From NCBI RefSeq assembly GCF_002831625.1, contig NZ_CP025116.1:682001-746000 (forward strand): a stretch of 64,000 nucleotides of DNA, read 5' to 3'. Below the pieces are notes generated by a model that was not told the origin of the DNA, made no database searches, and worked only from the letters and a program-made list of their open reading frames with translations. Positions 55,911 through 64,000 of the stretch are shown in pieces (the stretch's first letter is position 1; each line of letters begins with the position of its first letter). Position numbers and translations under genes: made by a program. Source of the stretch: Nonlabens sp. MB-3u-79. GTDB taxonomy: Bacteria > Bacteroidota > Bacteroidia > Flavobacteriales > Flavobacteriaceae.

Positions 55911-56984
55911 TTATTTTACAAAACTTCGACTACGCTTTTCCCAGTTCTTACGGGCGAGCAGTTGCATGTCTTCTACGTTATCACTTTCATCCATAATTTC
56001 AAGACCCAACATGGTTTCAATAACATCTTCCATAGTCGCAACCCCTTGAACACTTCCGTAATCATCCACAACGAGAGCCATGTGTTCTTTACTAGCAATC
56101 ATAGTTTCAAATAATTTAGGTATAGGTAAGTTTGCTGGAACCATAGCTATTTCTCTCCTCAAGTCCTCTAAGGTATCTGCTGGTTTATCATAAATGATGT
56201 CTGCTAGAATATGATCTTTTAGGACATAACCTTTAATATCATCTCGGTTTTCACCAAAAACAGGAATACGGGAAAATCTCAAATCTTGATTTTGCTCAAA
56301 GAAGTCTTTAATCTTCATGCTTTGAGGAGCCATAAACATAACCGATCGGGGCGTCATGATATCCTTTACCTCGATCTTATTAAAATTCATCAAACTTTTA
56401 ATATACTGACCTTCGCTAGGTGCAAAAACCCCTTCCTGCTCGGCCGTTTCTGTAATAGCAACAAAATCTTCTCGAGTCATCGTATTCATGTGAGCGCTTT
56501 TTCCTATTGCCTTAGTAGTCAGCTGTAAAATCCATAAAACACCTAACCATTTTAAAGGGAAAATCATCAAATTCAAAGCGGCAGTGGTAAAACCAGCAAG
56601 GTTTTTCCAGTAGGTAGCACCAATAGTTTTAGGAATAATCTCAGACACTACAAGGATTAAAACGGTCATTATACCAGAAACTATTCCCACAAAAGGAATG
56701 CCCAGATAACTGCTGTTATAACCACTCTCACTTACCATATTTTCAGCTTGTACACCTACCAAAATAGCACCTACCGTATGTGCTAAAGTATTTAAAGTAA
56801 GAATTGCAATCAAGGGCTTATCTACATCCTTTTTTAATGATTTAAGAGACCCTATATAAGACCTTCCTTCTTGTTCATTTACTTTTATAAAAGTAGAAGT
56901 AACGCTCAAAAGCACTGCCTCCAAAATGGAGCATAAAAAAGAAATAAATATTGAAATGACTATATAGGTAATAAGTAATCCCAT
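55911..56984 (-). CDS. CNNM/CorC-type membrane protein (DUF21 plus CBS domains)
   Basis: 357 residues. The N-terminal DUF21 domain (1-165) has three to four membrane segments (LITYIVISIFISFLCSILEA, then TLNTLAHTVGAILVG, GIVSGIMTVLILVVSEIIPK). Two CBS domains follow (about 200-325), with VKDIMTPRSVMFMAPQ and EHMALVVDDYGSVQGVATMED. The usual transporter-associated C-terminal domain is missing or very short, because the protein ends after RKNWEKRSRSFVK. The family is linked to magnesium or cobalt efflux and often called hemolysin-like. Confidence 0.9.
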   Translation of the reverse strand: MGLLITYIVISIFISFLCSILEAVLLSVTSTFIKVNEQEGRSYIGSLKSLKKDVDKPLIAILTLNTLAHTVGAILVGVQAENMVSESGYNSSYLGIPFVGIVSGIMTVLILVVSEIIPKTIGATYWKNLAGFTTAALNLMIFPLKWLGVLWILQLTTKAIGKSAHMNTMTREDFVAITETAEQEGVFAPSEGQYIKSLMNFNKIEVKDIMTPRSVMFMAPQSMKIKDFFEQNQDLRFSRIPVFGENRDDIKGYVLKDHILADIIYDKPADTLEDLRREIAMVPANLPIPKLFETMIASKEHMALVVDDYGSVQGVATMEDVIETMLGLEIMDESDNVEDMQLLARKNWEKRSRSFVK

Positions 56985-57057
56985 AATTAATTAATTTATT
57001 CTTGTAAAAATAGACTATTCTATTTCTTTGAATATTAATTTGTTGCTAAGACCTTAC

Positions 57058-57627
57058 TTATCTATCATTCTTTAAAGCTTCCCATTCTTCTCTAGAAATG
57101 GAATAAACAAAAAATCGTTCTGGATTAGAATCATCTTTAAGAGGAGCCTCTAAGGTCATACCATTGTATAGTGCTACCTGTATAGAGCCTGTATTTTCCT
57201 CGTGAATGACAGAAACAAGGCTGTTTCCAAAATCTTTATCATAAGCTTTTTCAAATGCAATATCTCTTAATCTTGCCGCAGCTTCTTTTGCATATCCCTG
57301 ATTCCAAAATTCTGGCAAAATCGAATAACCAACTTCAAGTCGTCGCAACCCATTTACCTTTTGAATAAGCAAACCTGTTTGCCCTACAAATTTTTTGGAT
57401 TCTTGATGAATCATGACATTCATACCACCACTACAATTCTCATACCTCCAAAAAGCCTTTTCAAACCATTTATTACATTTTTGCTCTGTTGTTAGTCCAG
57501 TTTTCATTCCTAGAAACCTAGCGGTGTCTTTTTCTTTAAAAATAGGCAGCCATGTAACGAAGTCCTCTTTTTTTAAAAGTCTAAATGTAGTGCGCAAGGT
57601 TTTCTCTCCTTTTAGAAGGTAATTCAT
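57058..57627 (-). CDS. GNAT-family N-acetyltransferase (RimJ/RimL-like)
   Basis: 189 residues. The core is LKKEDFVTWLPIFKEKDTAR, then FVGQTGLLIQKVNGLRRLEV, GYSILPEFWNQGYAKEAAAR (the acetyl-CoA-binding R/Q-x-x-G-x-G/A region) and SVIHEENTGSIQVALYNGMT. It acetylates an unknown amino group; the RimJ/RimL subgroup acts on N-termini of ribosomal proteins and on small molecules. The start at 57625-57627 is the first ATG. It is 26 bp after the HU-SPOR gene in the same direction. Confidence 0.88.
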   Translation of the reverse strand: MNYLLKGEKTLRTTFRLLKKEDFVTWLPIFKEKDTARFLGMKTGLTTEQKCNKWFEKAFWRYENCSGGMNVMIHQESKKFVGQTGLLIQKVNGLRRLEVGYSILPEFWNQGYAKEAAARLRDIAFEKAYDKDFGNSLVSVIHEENTGSIQVALYNGMTLEAPLKDDSNPERFFVYSISREEWEALKNDR

Positions 57628-57653
57628 TGTAGTAAAATGTGAAATGGATTATT

Positions 57654-58604
57654 TTATTTAGGTAGTTTTCCTGTAAACAACCAAGCTTTATCAAAACCAA
57701 GTGCTCTTAATTTATGGAGCTCGTTAATCGCGTCATTACGTTCTACAAAACTGGAAAAAGCAACATTGTGAAGACCGTACTTATTAACTCCTATACGTTT
57801 TGCATCAAAACCTTTACGCTTTAATTGAGCGACACGTTTATCTGCATTTTCAGAAATTCTAAAAGCACCAGCAACCACATGGTATGTTCTTTCTAAGGGA
57901 GCTACATTTATATTAATTCTGGGTAGTGGATCACTGATAAGAAAACTAGCGCTTTCTATTTTTGCATCTACCAGCTCATCTGCCATTTGATTTACAACTA
58001 GAGCATCTTTTTCTACTTGTTCTACATAACCGCTAAAACCTGCATAACTAAGACCTAAGAGAACTGCACCTACCGCAGCATAGCGCACCCAAGAACCATA
58101 ATTAGTATTGGGGATTTCTAACACAGCAACAGGGACATCATCACTAAGCTCTTTATTAGACACTACCTCTGGAGCAACTGGAATGCGGTCTATCGCAAAA
58201 GTTTCATGAGAAGAAAGACCAAAAGCCTCTGGCAAATAATTAACCAAGTACATAGGAGTAAACTGCAATGCCTTTTCTTCATTGCGGGAAAATCTACCCA
58301 CCTTATGAATGGTAATAGAGCCATTATCATCTATTTCCTGATCTAGAAATCGCACATAATTACGTATTTCTTGAACAGCTTCTTCATAAGAAAGATGAGC
58401 AGCACTGGCTACATAATTAGCTAACAATCCATCATTTTGTTTGATTTGAGCATTAAAACTCAAGCCTTTTTTAGGCGGATATATGGTATGGCTACTTGCA
58501 AAATGCTGAGCAGGAACTCGGCGCGAAATAAACGCACCAAAATCTGGAATGACAACACACTCCTGTCGGTACAATAAATCTGATATGTAAGTTTGCATTT
58601 GCAT
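57654..58604 (-). CDS. CCDC81-like HU-domain protein with membrane helix and SPOR domain
   Basis: 316 residues (start at either of two Met; the second, 58598, is equally good). Two small HU-type domains occupy residues 1-130: MQTYISDLLYRQECVVIPDF, GAFISRRVPAQHF, then GSITIHKVGRFSRNEEKAL. One membrane helix lies near 175-195 (WVRYAAVGAVLLGLSYAGFS). The C-terminal SPOR domain is YHVVAGAFRISENADKRVAQ and KAWLFTG near the end. The HU part may bind DNA in the cytoplasm while SPOR binds peptidoglycan outside, linking chromosome and wall. This topology is an inference from domain order. Confidence 0.88.
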   Translation of the reverse strand: MQMQTYISDLLYRQECVVIPDFGAFISRRVPAQHFASSHTIYPPKKGLSFNAQIKQNDGLLANYVASAAHLSYEEAVQEIRNYVRFLDQEIDDNGSITIHKVGRFSRNEEKALQFTPMYLVNYLPEAFGLSSHETFAIDRIPVAPEVVSNKELSDDVPVAVLEIPNTNYGSWVRYAAVGAVLLGLSYAGFSGYVEQVEKDALVVNQMADELVDAKIESASFLISDPLPRININVAPLERTYHVVAGAFRISENADKRVAQLKRKGFDAKRIGVNKYGLHNVAFSSFVERNDAINELHKLRALGFDKAWLFTGKLPK

Positions 58605-58841
58605 ATAACAAAAATAAAAATTTAAATAAAACGATCAACCACTTTGACCAACTAGTTATTAAGAATCTCAGGAGTTTTTATGTAATTAATGCTGAGCTAA
58701 AGATTCTGCTTTCTATTTTTATTTAAAAATAGGCATTTACGCTCAATTTCATTAGGTGTAAAAGCTGAACTTTTACACTCATTTAACCCAAAAAAAATAA
58801 TTTTATTTTATTTAACGACAAAGCAAAAGCCCTTTATGATC
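58605..58841. other. gene-free AT-rich stretch
   Basis: About 240 bp before the decayed gene. No gene or notable structure was found. Confidence 0.35.
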
Positions 58842-59399
58842 ACTAACTTGCTCATACGGGTAAACAATAGCGGCCCCATTTACAAAGAAACCCACATGGG
58901 AAGATTTCCGGCGGAGCCTTCCTATACTGTAAGCAATCTTATTTTAGCATTTTAATCACTAAGGTGAAGAAAAAATGGTTTTTACCTTTTTGTGTTCCTG
59001 TTTTTTTTTGGCGGATTTGTAGGTGATTCTGTTTATCACGCCAGTCGTATTCATGGATTTTAGTTGATTTTAGATTGGATGCCGATTGTTCTTTTCTGCT
59101 TTTTTTGTTCGCTTTATTTCATTTTCAAATCTCCAATAGCTCGTGGGGAAAAACGATGTTAGGTCTTGCCATTATCAGACTCCATATCATTGCTAAAACA
59201 CTTCCTATCTCAAAGAGTTACCGCCGTTTCCTTTAGAACAATGAATAAAAAGTTTAATATCGAATTTCTGTATATGGGAACACACTGGATATGGAATAGC
59301 TTCGGCGATTTTGCTGTGTTTTTATTAATGAGGTACATTTATCAGGACTACGAGAATTCAAAACGACATATGATTAGAAAGAACCTTAAAAATGATTAA
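58842..59399 (+). pseudogene. decayed polytopic membrane protein (ceramidase-like/CREST-type suspected)
   Basis: One frame reads VNNSGPIYKETHMGRFPAEP then SYTVSNLILAF from 58860. After stop codons in the same frame it reads FFGGFVGDSVYHASRIHGF and LILDWMPIVLFCFFCSLYF to about 59140. Further pieces (LGLAIIRLHIIAKTLPISKS and THWIWNSFGDFAVFLLMRYI) follow in shifted frames to 59399. The words S-x2-H, LDWMP and the final H-x-W-region fit the CREST family of membrane hydrolases, but the last His is lost. Several stops and at least one frameshift make it a pseudogene. The end of the frame overlaps the pheS -7 element. Confidence 0.6.
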
Positions 59400-59404
59400 A
59401 TTTG
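59397..59404 (+). promoter_or_regulatory. -7 element of pheS
   Basis: TAAATTTG fits TAnnTTTG and lies 20 bp before the ATG at 59425. It overlaps the stop codon of the decayed gene. Confidence 0.6.
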
Positions 59405-59424
59405 CCAGCTTATAACGGGAGACC

Positions 59425-60444
59425 ATGCTGGACAAAGTAAAAGAACATATTGATAAGGTGCGAGCCTTCAAAGCCGATTCTAAAGAGGCAATTGAGGGTT
59501 TCAGAATACAATATTTAGGTAAAAAGGGCTTATTAAAAGACTTTTTTGATGCCTTTAAAGAAGTGCCTAATGAGCAAAAGAAAGCCTTCGGTCAGGCGAT
59601 AAATGAACTTAAGGAACTTACTAAAGAAAAAGTAAGTTCTCTTAAAGAAAGTATAGAATCTCAAGAAGAAGAAGCTGGAATTTATGGCGACCTTACTCGT
59701 TCGGGTTACCCTATGGAAATAGGTGCGAGACATCCCATTTCTATTGTAAAAAACCAAATAATAGATGTGTTCTCTCGCATAGGTTTTAATGTCAGTGAAG
59801 GTCCCGAAATCGAAGACGACTGGCATAATTTTACAGCTCTCAACTTGCCAGCGCACCATCCAGCGCGAGACATGCAAGACACCTTCTTTATACAAACAGA
59901 CCCAGACGTGCTTTTGAGAACCCATACGTCCAGCGTGCAAGTGCGCTATATGGAAGATAACAAACCACCTATTAGGACTATTTCACCAGGTCGTGTTTTC
60001 CGTAATGAGGCTATAAGTGCTCGTGCACATTGTATTTTTCATCAAGTAGAAGGTCTATACATTGATAAAGATGTGAGTTTTGCAGACATGAAGCAGACTT
60101 TGTTATATTTCACTCAAGAAATGTTTGGTAAATCTAAAATACGCTTGCGACCTTCCTATTTCCCTTTTACAGAACCTAGTGCAGAGATTGATATTTACTG
60201 GGGCCTAGAGACAGAAACTGACTACAAAATTACTAAAGGAACTGGCTGGCTCGAAATAGGCGGCTGTGGTATGGTGGACCCTGCCGTACTAACTAATTGC
60301 GGTATAGACCCTGAAGAATACAGTGGTTTTGCATTTGGTATGGGTGTAGAACGTATTGCGATGTTATTATATCAAATAGGCGACATTCGTATGTTTTTTG
60401 AAAATGATGTGCGCTTTTTGAAGCAGTTTTCTAACGCACTATAG
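59425..60444 (+). CDS. pheS: phenylalanyl-tRNA synthetase alpha subunit
   Basis: A 339-residue class II synthetase subunit that charges tRNA-Phe with phenylalanine, together with PheT. The N-terminal coiled coil (1-90) binds tRNA. Motif 1 lies around MEIGARHPISIVKNQIIDVF. Motif 2 is RTISPGRVFRNEAISARAHC near residue 190. SYFPFTEPSAEIDIYWG follows, and motif 3 is GFAFGMGVERIAMLLYQIGD near residue 305. The length is normal. pheT is not adjacent, which is common in Bacteroidota. The gene has its own -7 element. Confidence 0.97.
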   Translation: MLDKVKEHIDKVRAFKADSKEAIEGFRIQYLGKKGLLKDFFDAFKEVPNEQKKAFGQAINELKELTKEKVSSLKESIESQEEEAGIYGDLTRSGYPMEIGARHPISIVKNQIIDVFSRIGFNVSEGPEIEDDWHNFTALNLPAHHPARDMQDTFFIQTDPDVLLRTHTSSVQVRYMEDNKPPIRTISPGRVFRNEAISARAHCIFHQVEGLYIDKDVSFADMKQTLLYFTQEMFGKSKIRLRPSYFPFTEPSAEIDIYWGLETETDYKITKGTGWLEIGGCGMVDPAVLTNCGIDPEEYSGFAFGMGVERIAMLLYQIGDIRMFFENDVRFLKQFSNAL

Positions 60445-60559
60445 CTTTCTCTCTTTACCTTCAGTTATATCCAGTATCTAAATTGGTTTTTTCCGACTTG
60501 TAGGAGTTAAAAAAAGGATTCCATTTATTTACACGACCTTTTAAAATTAAATTGGTAAC

Positions 60560-60979
60560 ATGATTTCTAAACTCATTTTTGTTTACAATGCCAACTCCGG
60601 AAAGCTGAATTCACTTCTGGATAGTGCGCACAAAATCGTAAGTCCAGGCACCTACGAATGTCAACTATGTGACCTTACTTTTGGTGTATTTAAAGAAAAT
60701 GAATTGTGGGTACGCTTTCGCGAAAGCCTAGCAACTACGTTCCCCGACCTAAAGTTGGAATTCCTTCATAAAGATGAGTTTGAAAAACAATACTGGTCCA
60801 AGTGGTTGCCTAAATACAGTTATCCCATCTTATTGAGCGTGAGAGATGAGGAGCAGGATTACAATGATGGTTTTGGCACCAATTCTGGTATGGACATATT
60901 TTTAAGCACTGAAGAAATGAATCTGATTACAGACACAGAAGCGCTCATTGAAACGATTCAAGAAAGGTTGAAAGCATGA
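60560..60979 (+). CDS. protein of unknown function, first of a two-gene unit
   Basis: 139 residues with no signal peptide. It begins MISKLIFVYNANSGKLNSLL and carries CQLCDLTFGVFKENELWVRF with a CxxC pair, then the acidic segment VRDEEQDYNDGFGTNSGMDI. The end, EEMNLITDTEALIETIQERL, is helical. Similar small proteins follow pheS or other genes in flavobacteria without a role. The next gene starts 4 bp before the stop (ATGA overlap), so translation is coupled. An in-frame palindromic repeat lies at 60713-60727. Confidence 0.6.
   Translation: MISKLIFVYNANSGKLNSLLDSAHKIVSPGTYECQLCDLTFGVFKENELWVRFRESLATTFPDLKLEFLHKDEFEKQYWSKWLPKYSYPILLSVRDEEQDYNDGFGTNSGMDIFLSTEEMNLITDTEALIETIQERLKA
60713..60727. 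repeat. palindromic repeat copy 11, inside an unknown gene
   Basis: CGCTTTCGCGAAAGC, read as Arg-Phe-Arg-Glu-Ser in WVRFRESLATTF, the same reading as in the helicase gene. Confidence 0.9.
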
Positions 60980-61374
60980 AAAAAGACATTATTATACCCG
61001 TAGTAAAAGACGTTTATATTGCTGTTGTTAAAGAATGGGATAAAGATTTCACTTCCCATGATTGGTTGGTATACCTAATTAACAACAGTCTTGACCCTTT
61101 AGAATCAGTAATGATTATAAGTCGCGGCAAACATAAAGATGGTCGCAAAACCTCTACCTTCCGGCATGCTTTTAAATTCATAGCTGCAAAAACAGCTATG
61201 AAAGTAGAGCTGATTATGGAAGAGGTGTTTGCTTTTGAAAACGAATTTGTACTTACCTACTTTATAGGACCTACATTATACGATCACGTATATACGGCTG
61301 CTCCATTTAGCATTTCTGAGGAGGCATTTAATAAATTACCTGTGATGGATCAAGAAGGTGTTTTATTGAAATAA
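60976..61374 (+). CDS. conserved protein of unknown function, second of a two-gene unit
   Basis: 132 residues overlapping the previous stop by 4 bp. The sequence MKKDIIIPVVKDVYIAVVKE, SVMIISRGKHKDGRKTSTFR and EVFAFENEFVLTYFIGPTLY looks like a compact alpha/beta domain. Homologues are often misnamed phenylalanyl-tRNA synthetase subunit because of the nearby pheS. No catalytic pattern is seen. Its conservation and coupling to the previous gene argue for a joint function. Confidence 0.65.
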   Translation: MKKDIIIPVVKDVYIAVVKEWDKDFTSHDWLVYLINNSLDPLESVMIISRGKHKDGRKTSTFRHAFKFIAAKTAMKVELIMEEVFAFENEFVLTYFIGPTLYDHVYTAAPFSISEEAFNKLPVMDQEGVLLK

Positions 61375-61457
61375 TACTGTTCTGAGCTTATATTCTTTTG
61401 TTTTCCTTCTTGTGAAAATAGCATTTTCGATTTCTGTTGATTCAGCGTTTTTCCTGC

Positions 61458-61485
61458 TTTAAAATGGCTTTATGACCATTTTAAA
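61458..61485. other. perfect 10-bp inverted repeat in the fasciclin upstream region
   Basis: TTTAAAATGG (61458-61467) pairs with CCATTTTAAA (61476-61485). There is no T-run. It could end the upstream transcript weakly or serve as a regulator site. The rest of 61375-61630 holds no gene. Confidence 0.4.
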
Positions 61486-61630
61486 AGGGGCTTTATATCA
61501 TATTATTCACAATTTTTCATAAAAAAAGATCTTTCTCGTTAATAGGAAGTTAAAAGCAGTTAGTTCTATGAAGGTCTGCGCACTAAGGGAATCTAAGTGA
61601 AATACTAACTAATTAATACGTTTTGAAATT

Positions 61631-62155
61631 ATGAAAAAATTAAACTTTTTGAGCTTTGCTCTAATCGCAATGGTGTTCTTTACAGGATCTATTGCAAATG
61701 CACAAACAACTAACATTGTAGAAGCTGCCGTAGCCTCTGAAGATCACACAACTCTAGTTGCCGCTGTAAAAGCTGCAGATTTAGTAGGTGTTTTAACTGG
61801 GGAAGGACCATTTACTGTATTTGCTCCTACTAATGCTGCTTTTGATGCATTACCAGAAGGAACTGTAACAAACTTATTGAAGCCAGAAAATAAAGCAACT
61901 CTTACAGCAGTACTTACTTATCACGTAATCGCTGGAAAATTTAATGCTGAAGATGTTATAGGACTTATCAAGAATAACTATGGAGAAGCAACTGTAGCAA
62001 CTGTAGCCGGAGGAGAGCTTACCTTATCTTTAGAAGATGGAAATGTGATAGTAACTGATGCAAACGGAAACAGCGCAACAGTAATTGCAGCAGATTTAAA
62101 CCAAACTAACGGCGTGATCCACGTAATAGATACCGTATTACTTCCTAAAATGTAA
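61631..62155 (+). CDS. secreted fasciclin (FAS1) domain protein
   Basis: 174 residues with a signal peptide (about 1-24, ending SIANAQ) and one FAS1 domain filling the rest. The conserved H1 region is GPFTVFAPTNAAFDALPEGT, and the H2 region is TNGVIHVIDTVLLPKM at the C-terminus with the YH motif in LTYHVIAGKFNAEDVI. FAS1 domains mediate adhesion or matrix binding. It is monocistronic, with its own terminator after the stop. The codon usage suggests strong expression, which is an impression only. Confidence 0.9.
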   Translation: MKKLNFLSFALIAMVFFTGSIANAQTTNIVEAAVASEDHTTLVAAVKAADLVGVLTGEGPFTVFAPTNAAFDALPEGTVTNLLKPENKATLTAVLTYHVIAGKFNAEDVIGLIKNNYGEATVATVAGGELTLSLEDGNVIVTDANGNSATVIAADLNQTNGVIHVIDTVLLPKM

Positions 62156-62181
62156 CCCATAACTTAGATTTTAAGAATGAG

Positions 62182-62214
62182 AAACCCCAAGTGTAAGCTT
62201 GGGGTTTTGTTTTT
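62182..62214 (+). terminator. terminator of the fasciclin gene
   Basis: AAACCCCAAG (62182-62191) pairs with CTTGGGGTTT (62198-62207), followed by a T-rich TGTTTTTT. Confidence 0.9.
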
Positions 62215-62225
62215 TAATGGGTTTC

Positions 62226-62759
62226 TTACTCCGTAAACCTTTCATCGGTTTCCATAACAGTACCACACTGATCACAAGTTCTCATTTCTTCAGAACTGTA
62301 ATATTCTTTAAATCTCGGTAAAAAGTCTTTTTCTATATCTTCTAAAACAAAAAAGGTCTCGTGTAACTTGTGATTACAGTTGTCACAATACCATAACAAA
62401 CCGTCCACAGCTCCAATATCTAAACGCTTGCGCTCAATAACAAGACCAATAGAGTCTTTATGCCTTACAGGAGAATGCGGTACATTAGAAGGATGCAAAT
62501 ACATGTCTCCAGGGCCTAATTTCATCGTTCGCTTTTTTCCATCTTCTTGAATATGCACTTCGATCTCTCCTTCTAATTGATAGAACAGTTCTTCTGTTTC
62601 ATTGTAATGATAATCTTTACGCGCATTAGGACCGGCTACAATCATAACGATGTAGTCACCAGCATCTTTGTATAGGTTTTTATTACCTACAGGCGGTTTT
62701 AAAAGATCTCGATTTTCTTCAATCCATTTATTAAGATTGAAAGGTGCTTGAATAGGCAT
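62226..62759 (-). CDS. haaO: 3-hydroxyanthranilate 3,4-dioxygenase
   Basis: A 177-residue cupin enzyme that opens the ring of 3-hydroxyanthranilate in the kynurenine pathway from tryptophan to NAD. Iron ligands are His51 and Glu57 (KDYHYNETEELFYQLEG) and His95 (LHPSNVPHSPVRH). The C-terminal rubredoxin-like metal site has Cys125/Cys128 (YCDNC) and Cys162/Cys165 (TCDQC), as in the bacterial two-iron form. No other kynurenine gene is in the window; the class V aminotransferase at 37.1 kb might be kynureninase-like, but this is speculative. Confidence 0.95.
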   Translation of the reverse strand: MPIQAPFNLNKWIEENRDLLKPPVGNKNLYKDAGDYIVMIVAGPNARKDYHYNETEELFYQLEGEIEVHIQEDGKKRTMKLGPGDMYLHPSNVPHSPVRHKDSIGLVIERKRLDIGAVDGLLWYCDNCNHKLHETFFVLEDIEKDFLPRFKEYYSSEEMRTCDQCGTVMETDERFTE

Positions 62760-62866
62760 TTGTATAGCTTTTTAGAAATTTAAAGGTAAGGAATTGTTCG
62801 CGGAAATATCAAAAGTTCTTTATACCTGTTAGCGTAGCAGCCTAGAACTTTTATAAGGAGTACGTA

Positions 62867-63820
62867 CTATTTTAGAGACTGCTTGATCTCAGCCATCAAT
62901 GCTCCTCCCCCTTGAGAAATAACTTTTTGTGATTGCGCTTTAGCAAAAGCGAGACATTCTTCCATCTCTATATTATCAAACCATGGCATGGAATCATTCA
63001 CGTCTATGCGTTGCTTTCCATCGAGACTCATCAAGGTTCCCTTAAAAGATAACTGATCATTCTTTACAATCGCAATGGCTCCTATAGGAGCTGTACATCC
63101 ACCTTCTAGATCGCGTAGGAAGGCCCGTTCCATATCCACACAAATCGCTGTTTGCTGATGGTTTAATGCCGAGACAGCTTGAAGCACTTCTTTATTTGCT
63201 TTCATGGCAGCAATCATCATGGCGCCTTGAGCTGGTGCAGAAATAAAACTATCCAAATCTGTATATTCAAAACCGTAATTGCCCCGTAATTTAGAAAGCA
63301 AACCTATACGATCTAATCCAGCTTTTGCAAAAATTGCTGCGCTCCAGTCATTGTTGCTATGTAATTTTGACAATCTTGTATTGACATTACCTCGTAGATC
63401 CACCACATTGTGATGACTATACATATTTAGCCATTGTGACTTGCGGCGTAGACTTCCAGTAGCAATTGTCATATCCTCATCAGGATGAAAGCCTTTTTTG
63501 TACACTAAAATATCCTTAAAAGAAGCACGCTCCATTACTGCCGCCTGCACCATTCCCTTAGGCAACTGTGTAGGAACATCTTTAAGACTATGAACTGCGA
63601 TATCAATTTCTCCTTTTATCAAAGCCACGTCCAGTGTTTTGGTAAAAATGCCAGTGATACCCATTTCGTATAATGGCTCGGTAAGATTAAGATCGCCTTG
63701 AGATATTACAGGATGTAATACCGTTTGATGTCCTAATGCCTCTAACTGAGACTGCACTGTTTTTGCTTGCCACATTGCTAGCTCACTATCTCTGGTTCCT
63801 ATTTTTATAATTCTAGACAT
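62867..63820 (-). CDS. hemC: hydroxymethylbilane synthase (porphobilinogen deaminase)
   Basis: A 317-residue enzyme that joins four porphobilinogen units in haem synthesis. Visible motifs are IKIGTRDSELAMWQAKTVQS, IDIAVHSLKDVPTQLPKGM (catalytic Asp region), TGSLRRKSQWLNMY, VDLRGNVNTRLSKL and the dipyrromethane-carrying Cys in LEGGCTAPIGAIAIV near residue 241. The length is normal. A degenerate relative of the palindromic repeat (CGCTTTAGCAAAAGCG) occurs in frame at 62936-62951. The gene upstream is the partial membrane protein, 4 bp away. Confidence 0.97.
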   Translation of the reverse strand: MSRIIKIGTRDSELAMWQAKTVQSQLEALGHQTVLHPVISQGDLNLTEPLYEMGITGIFTKTLDVALIKGEIDIAVHSLKDVPTQLPKGMVQAAVMERASFKDILVYKKGFHPDEDMTIATGSLRRKSQWLNMYSHHNVVDLRGNVNTRLSKLHSNNDWSAAIFAKAGLDRIGLLSKLRGNYGFEYTDLDSFISAPAQGAMMIAAMKANKEVLQAVSALNHQQTAICVDMERAFLRDLEGGCTAPIGAIAIVKNDQLSFKGTLMSLDGKQRIDVNDSMPWFDNIEMEECLAFAKAQSQKVISQGGGALMAEIKQSLK

Positions 63821-63824
63821 AAAT

Positions 63825-64000
63825 TTACTGCTGTTTAATAATGTGGTTTTTAATGATTTTCTTATCCTTATACCATTTTATCCAAGTTCCTGTAAGAACA
63901 AAGATAACGGCAAGTAACAGGCACTGAGCTATAGTTAGTAGGTAAAAACTTGGAATAAAGCTTATTCCTGAAGTATAAGTTGCAGGTAAATAATCTCTGT
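63825..64000 (-). CDS. C-terminal end of a membrane protein (partial, unknown)
   Basis: The minus strand is open from the right edge to a stop at 63825-63827, giving the last 57 residues. They contain one membrane helix (SFYLLTIAQCLLLAVIFVLT) and a basic cytoplasmic tail (WIKWYKDKKIIKNHIIKQQ). It ends 4 bp before the hemC ATG, so the two are probably cotranscribed. Too little is visible to name it. Confidence 0.5.
   Translation of the reverse strand, partial: RDYLPATYTSGISFIPSFYLLTIAQCLLLAVIFVLTGTWIKWYKDKKIIKNHIIKQQ

Noticed and set aside
59533..59940. A 135-residue minus-strand frame
   Set aside because: It is fully inside pheS on the other strand, with no promoter and no protein-like composition.
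62936..62951. A twelfth copy of the palindrome in hemC
   Set aside because: CGCTTTAGCAAAAGCG breaks the palindrome core, so I treat it as a degenerate relative or chance.

Overview
The window looks like chromosomal DNA of a marine-type member of the Bacteroidota, family Flavobacteriaceae (Nonlabens/Dokdonia-like, an inference from gene content only). The evidence is an ActAB alternative complex III, type A and type B type-IX-secretion (T9SS) C-terminal domains, SPOR and CCDC81-like HU proteins, a 2-oxoglutarate dehydrogenase pair, Bacteroidota-type promoters (TTTG-N19-TAnnTTTG) instead of -35/-10 boxes, low GC and no obvious Shine-Dalgarno sites.

Layout. 1-9.8 kb is core: the alternative complex III genes actA and actB (actB runs off the left edge), a SPOR protein, the rimP-nusA-infB operon and a universal stress protein. 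9.9-19.6 kb is accessory. Nine genes or gene remnants and tRNA-Gln all lie on the minus strand, separated by intergenic blocks rich in inverted repeats. Three of these blocks share recognisable sequence, like boundaries between gene cassettes. The cargo includes an MBOAT/SGNH O-acylation pair, a metallophosphoesterase, a T9SS-exported SGNH-like protein and a decapitated Crp/Fnr regulator. 19.9-30.3 kb carries a DUF2723 membrane glycosyltransferase-like protein, a polysaccharide deacetylase, a cysteine-free thioredoxin-like protein, a membrane metallophosphoesterase, an MFS transporter and polA. polA is followed by a 7-bp minisatellite.

30.6-38.2 kb holds secreted proteins (GH16 glucanase, two paralogous secreted proteins, a gliding-type T9SS protein) and a class V aminotransferase with a truncated second copy. 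38.2-46.5 kb has a membrane-anchored dihydrofolate reductase, fabD, a lipoprotein with a hexanucleotide repeat in its promoter region, sucA-sucB and a beta-barrel protein. 46.7-58.6 kb has an Lhr-like helicase, hflX, a histone-deacetylase-family enzyme, a Cys/Met-metabolism PLP enzyme, a CNNM/CBS protein and an HU-SPOR protein. 58.8-64 kb has a decayed membrane-protein gene, pheS, two unknown genes, a fasciclin protein, 3-hydroxyanthranilate dioxygenase, hemC and one partial gene.

Signals that gene annotation does not explain: (1) the cassette-like intergenic elements between 10.6 and 19.2 kb; (2) eleven copies of a 14-16 bp perfect palindrome (CGCTTTCGCGAAAGCG) inside genes and between them, one exactly at the edge of a partial gene duplication; (3) a (TGATAA)4 repeat beside a promoter; (4) a MITE-like element at 52.2 kb; (5) a terminator-like hairpin in the rimP leader. 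Coordinates of short sites were counted by hand and could be off by a base or two.
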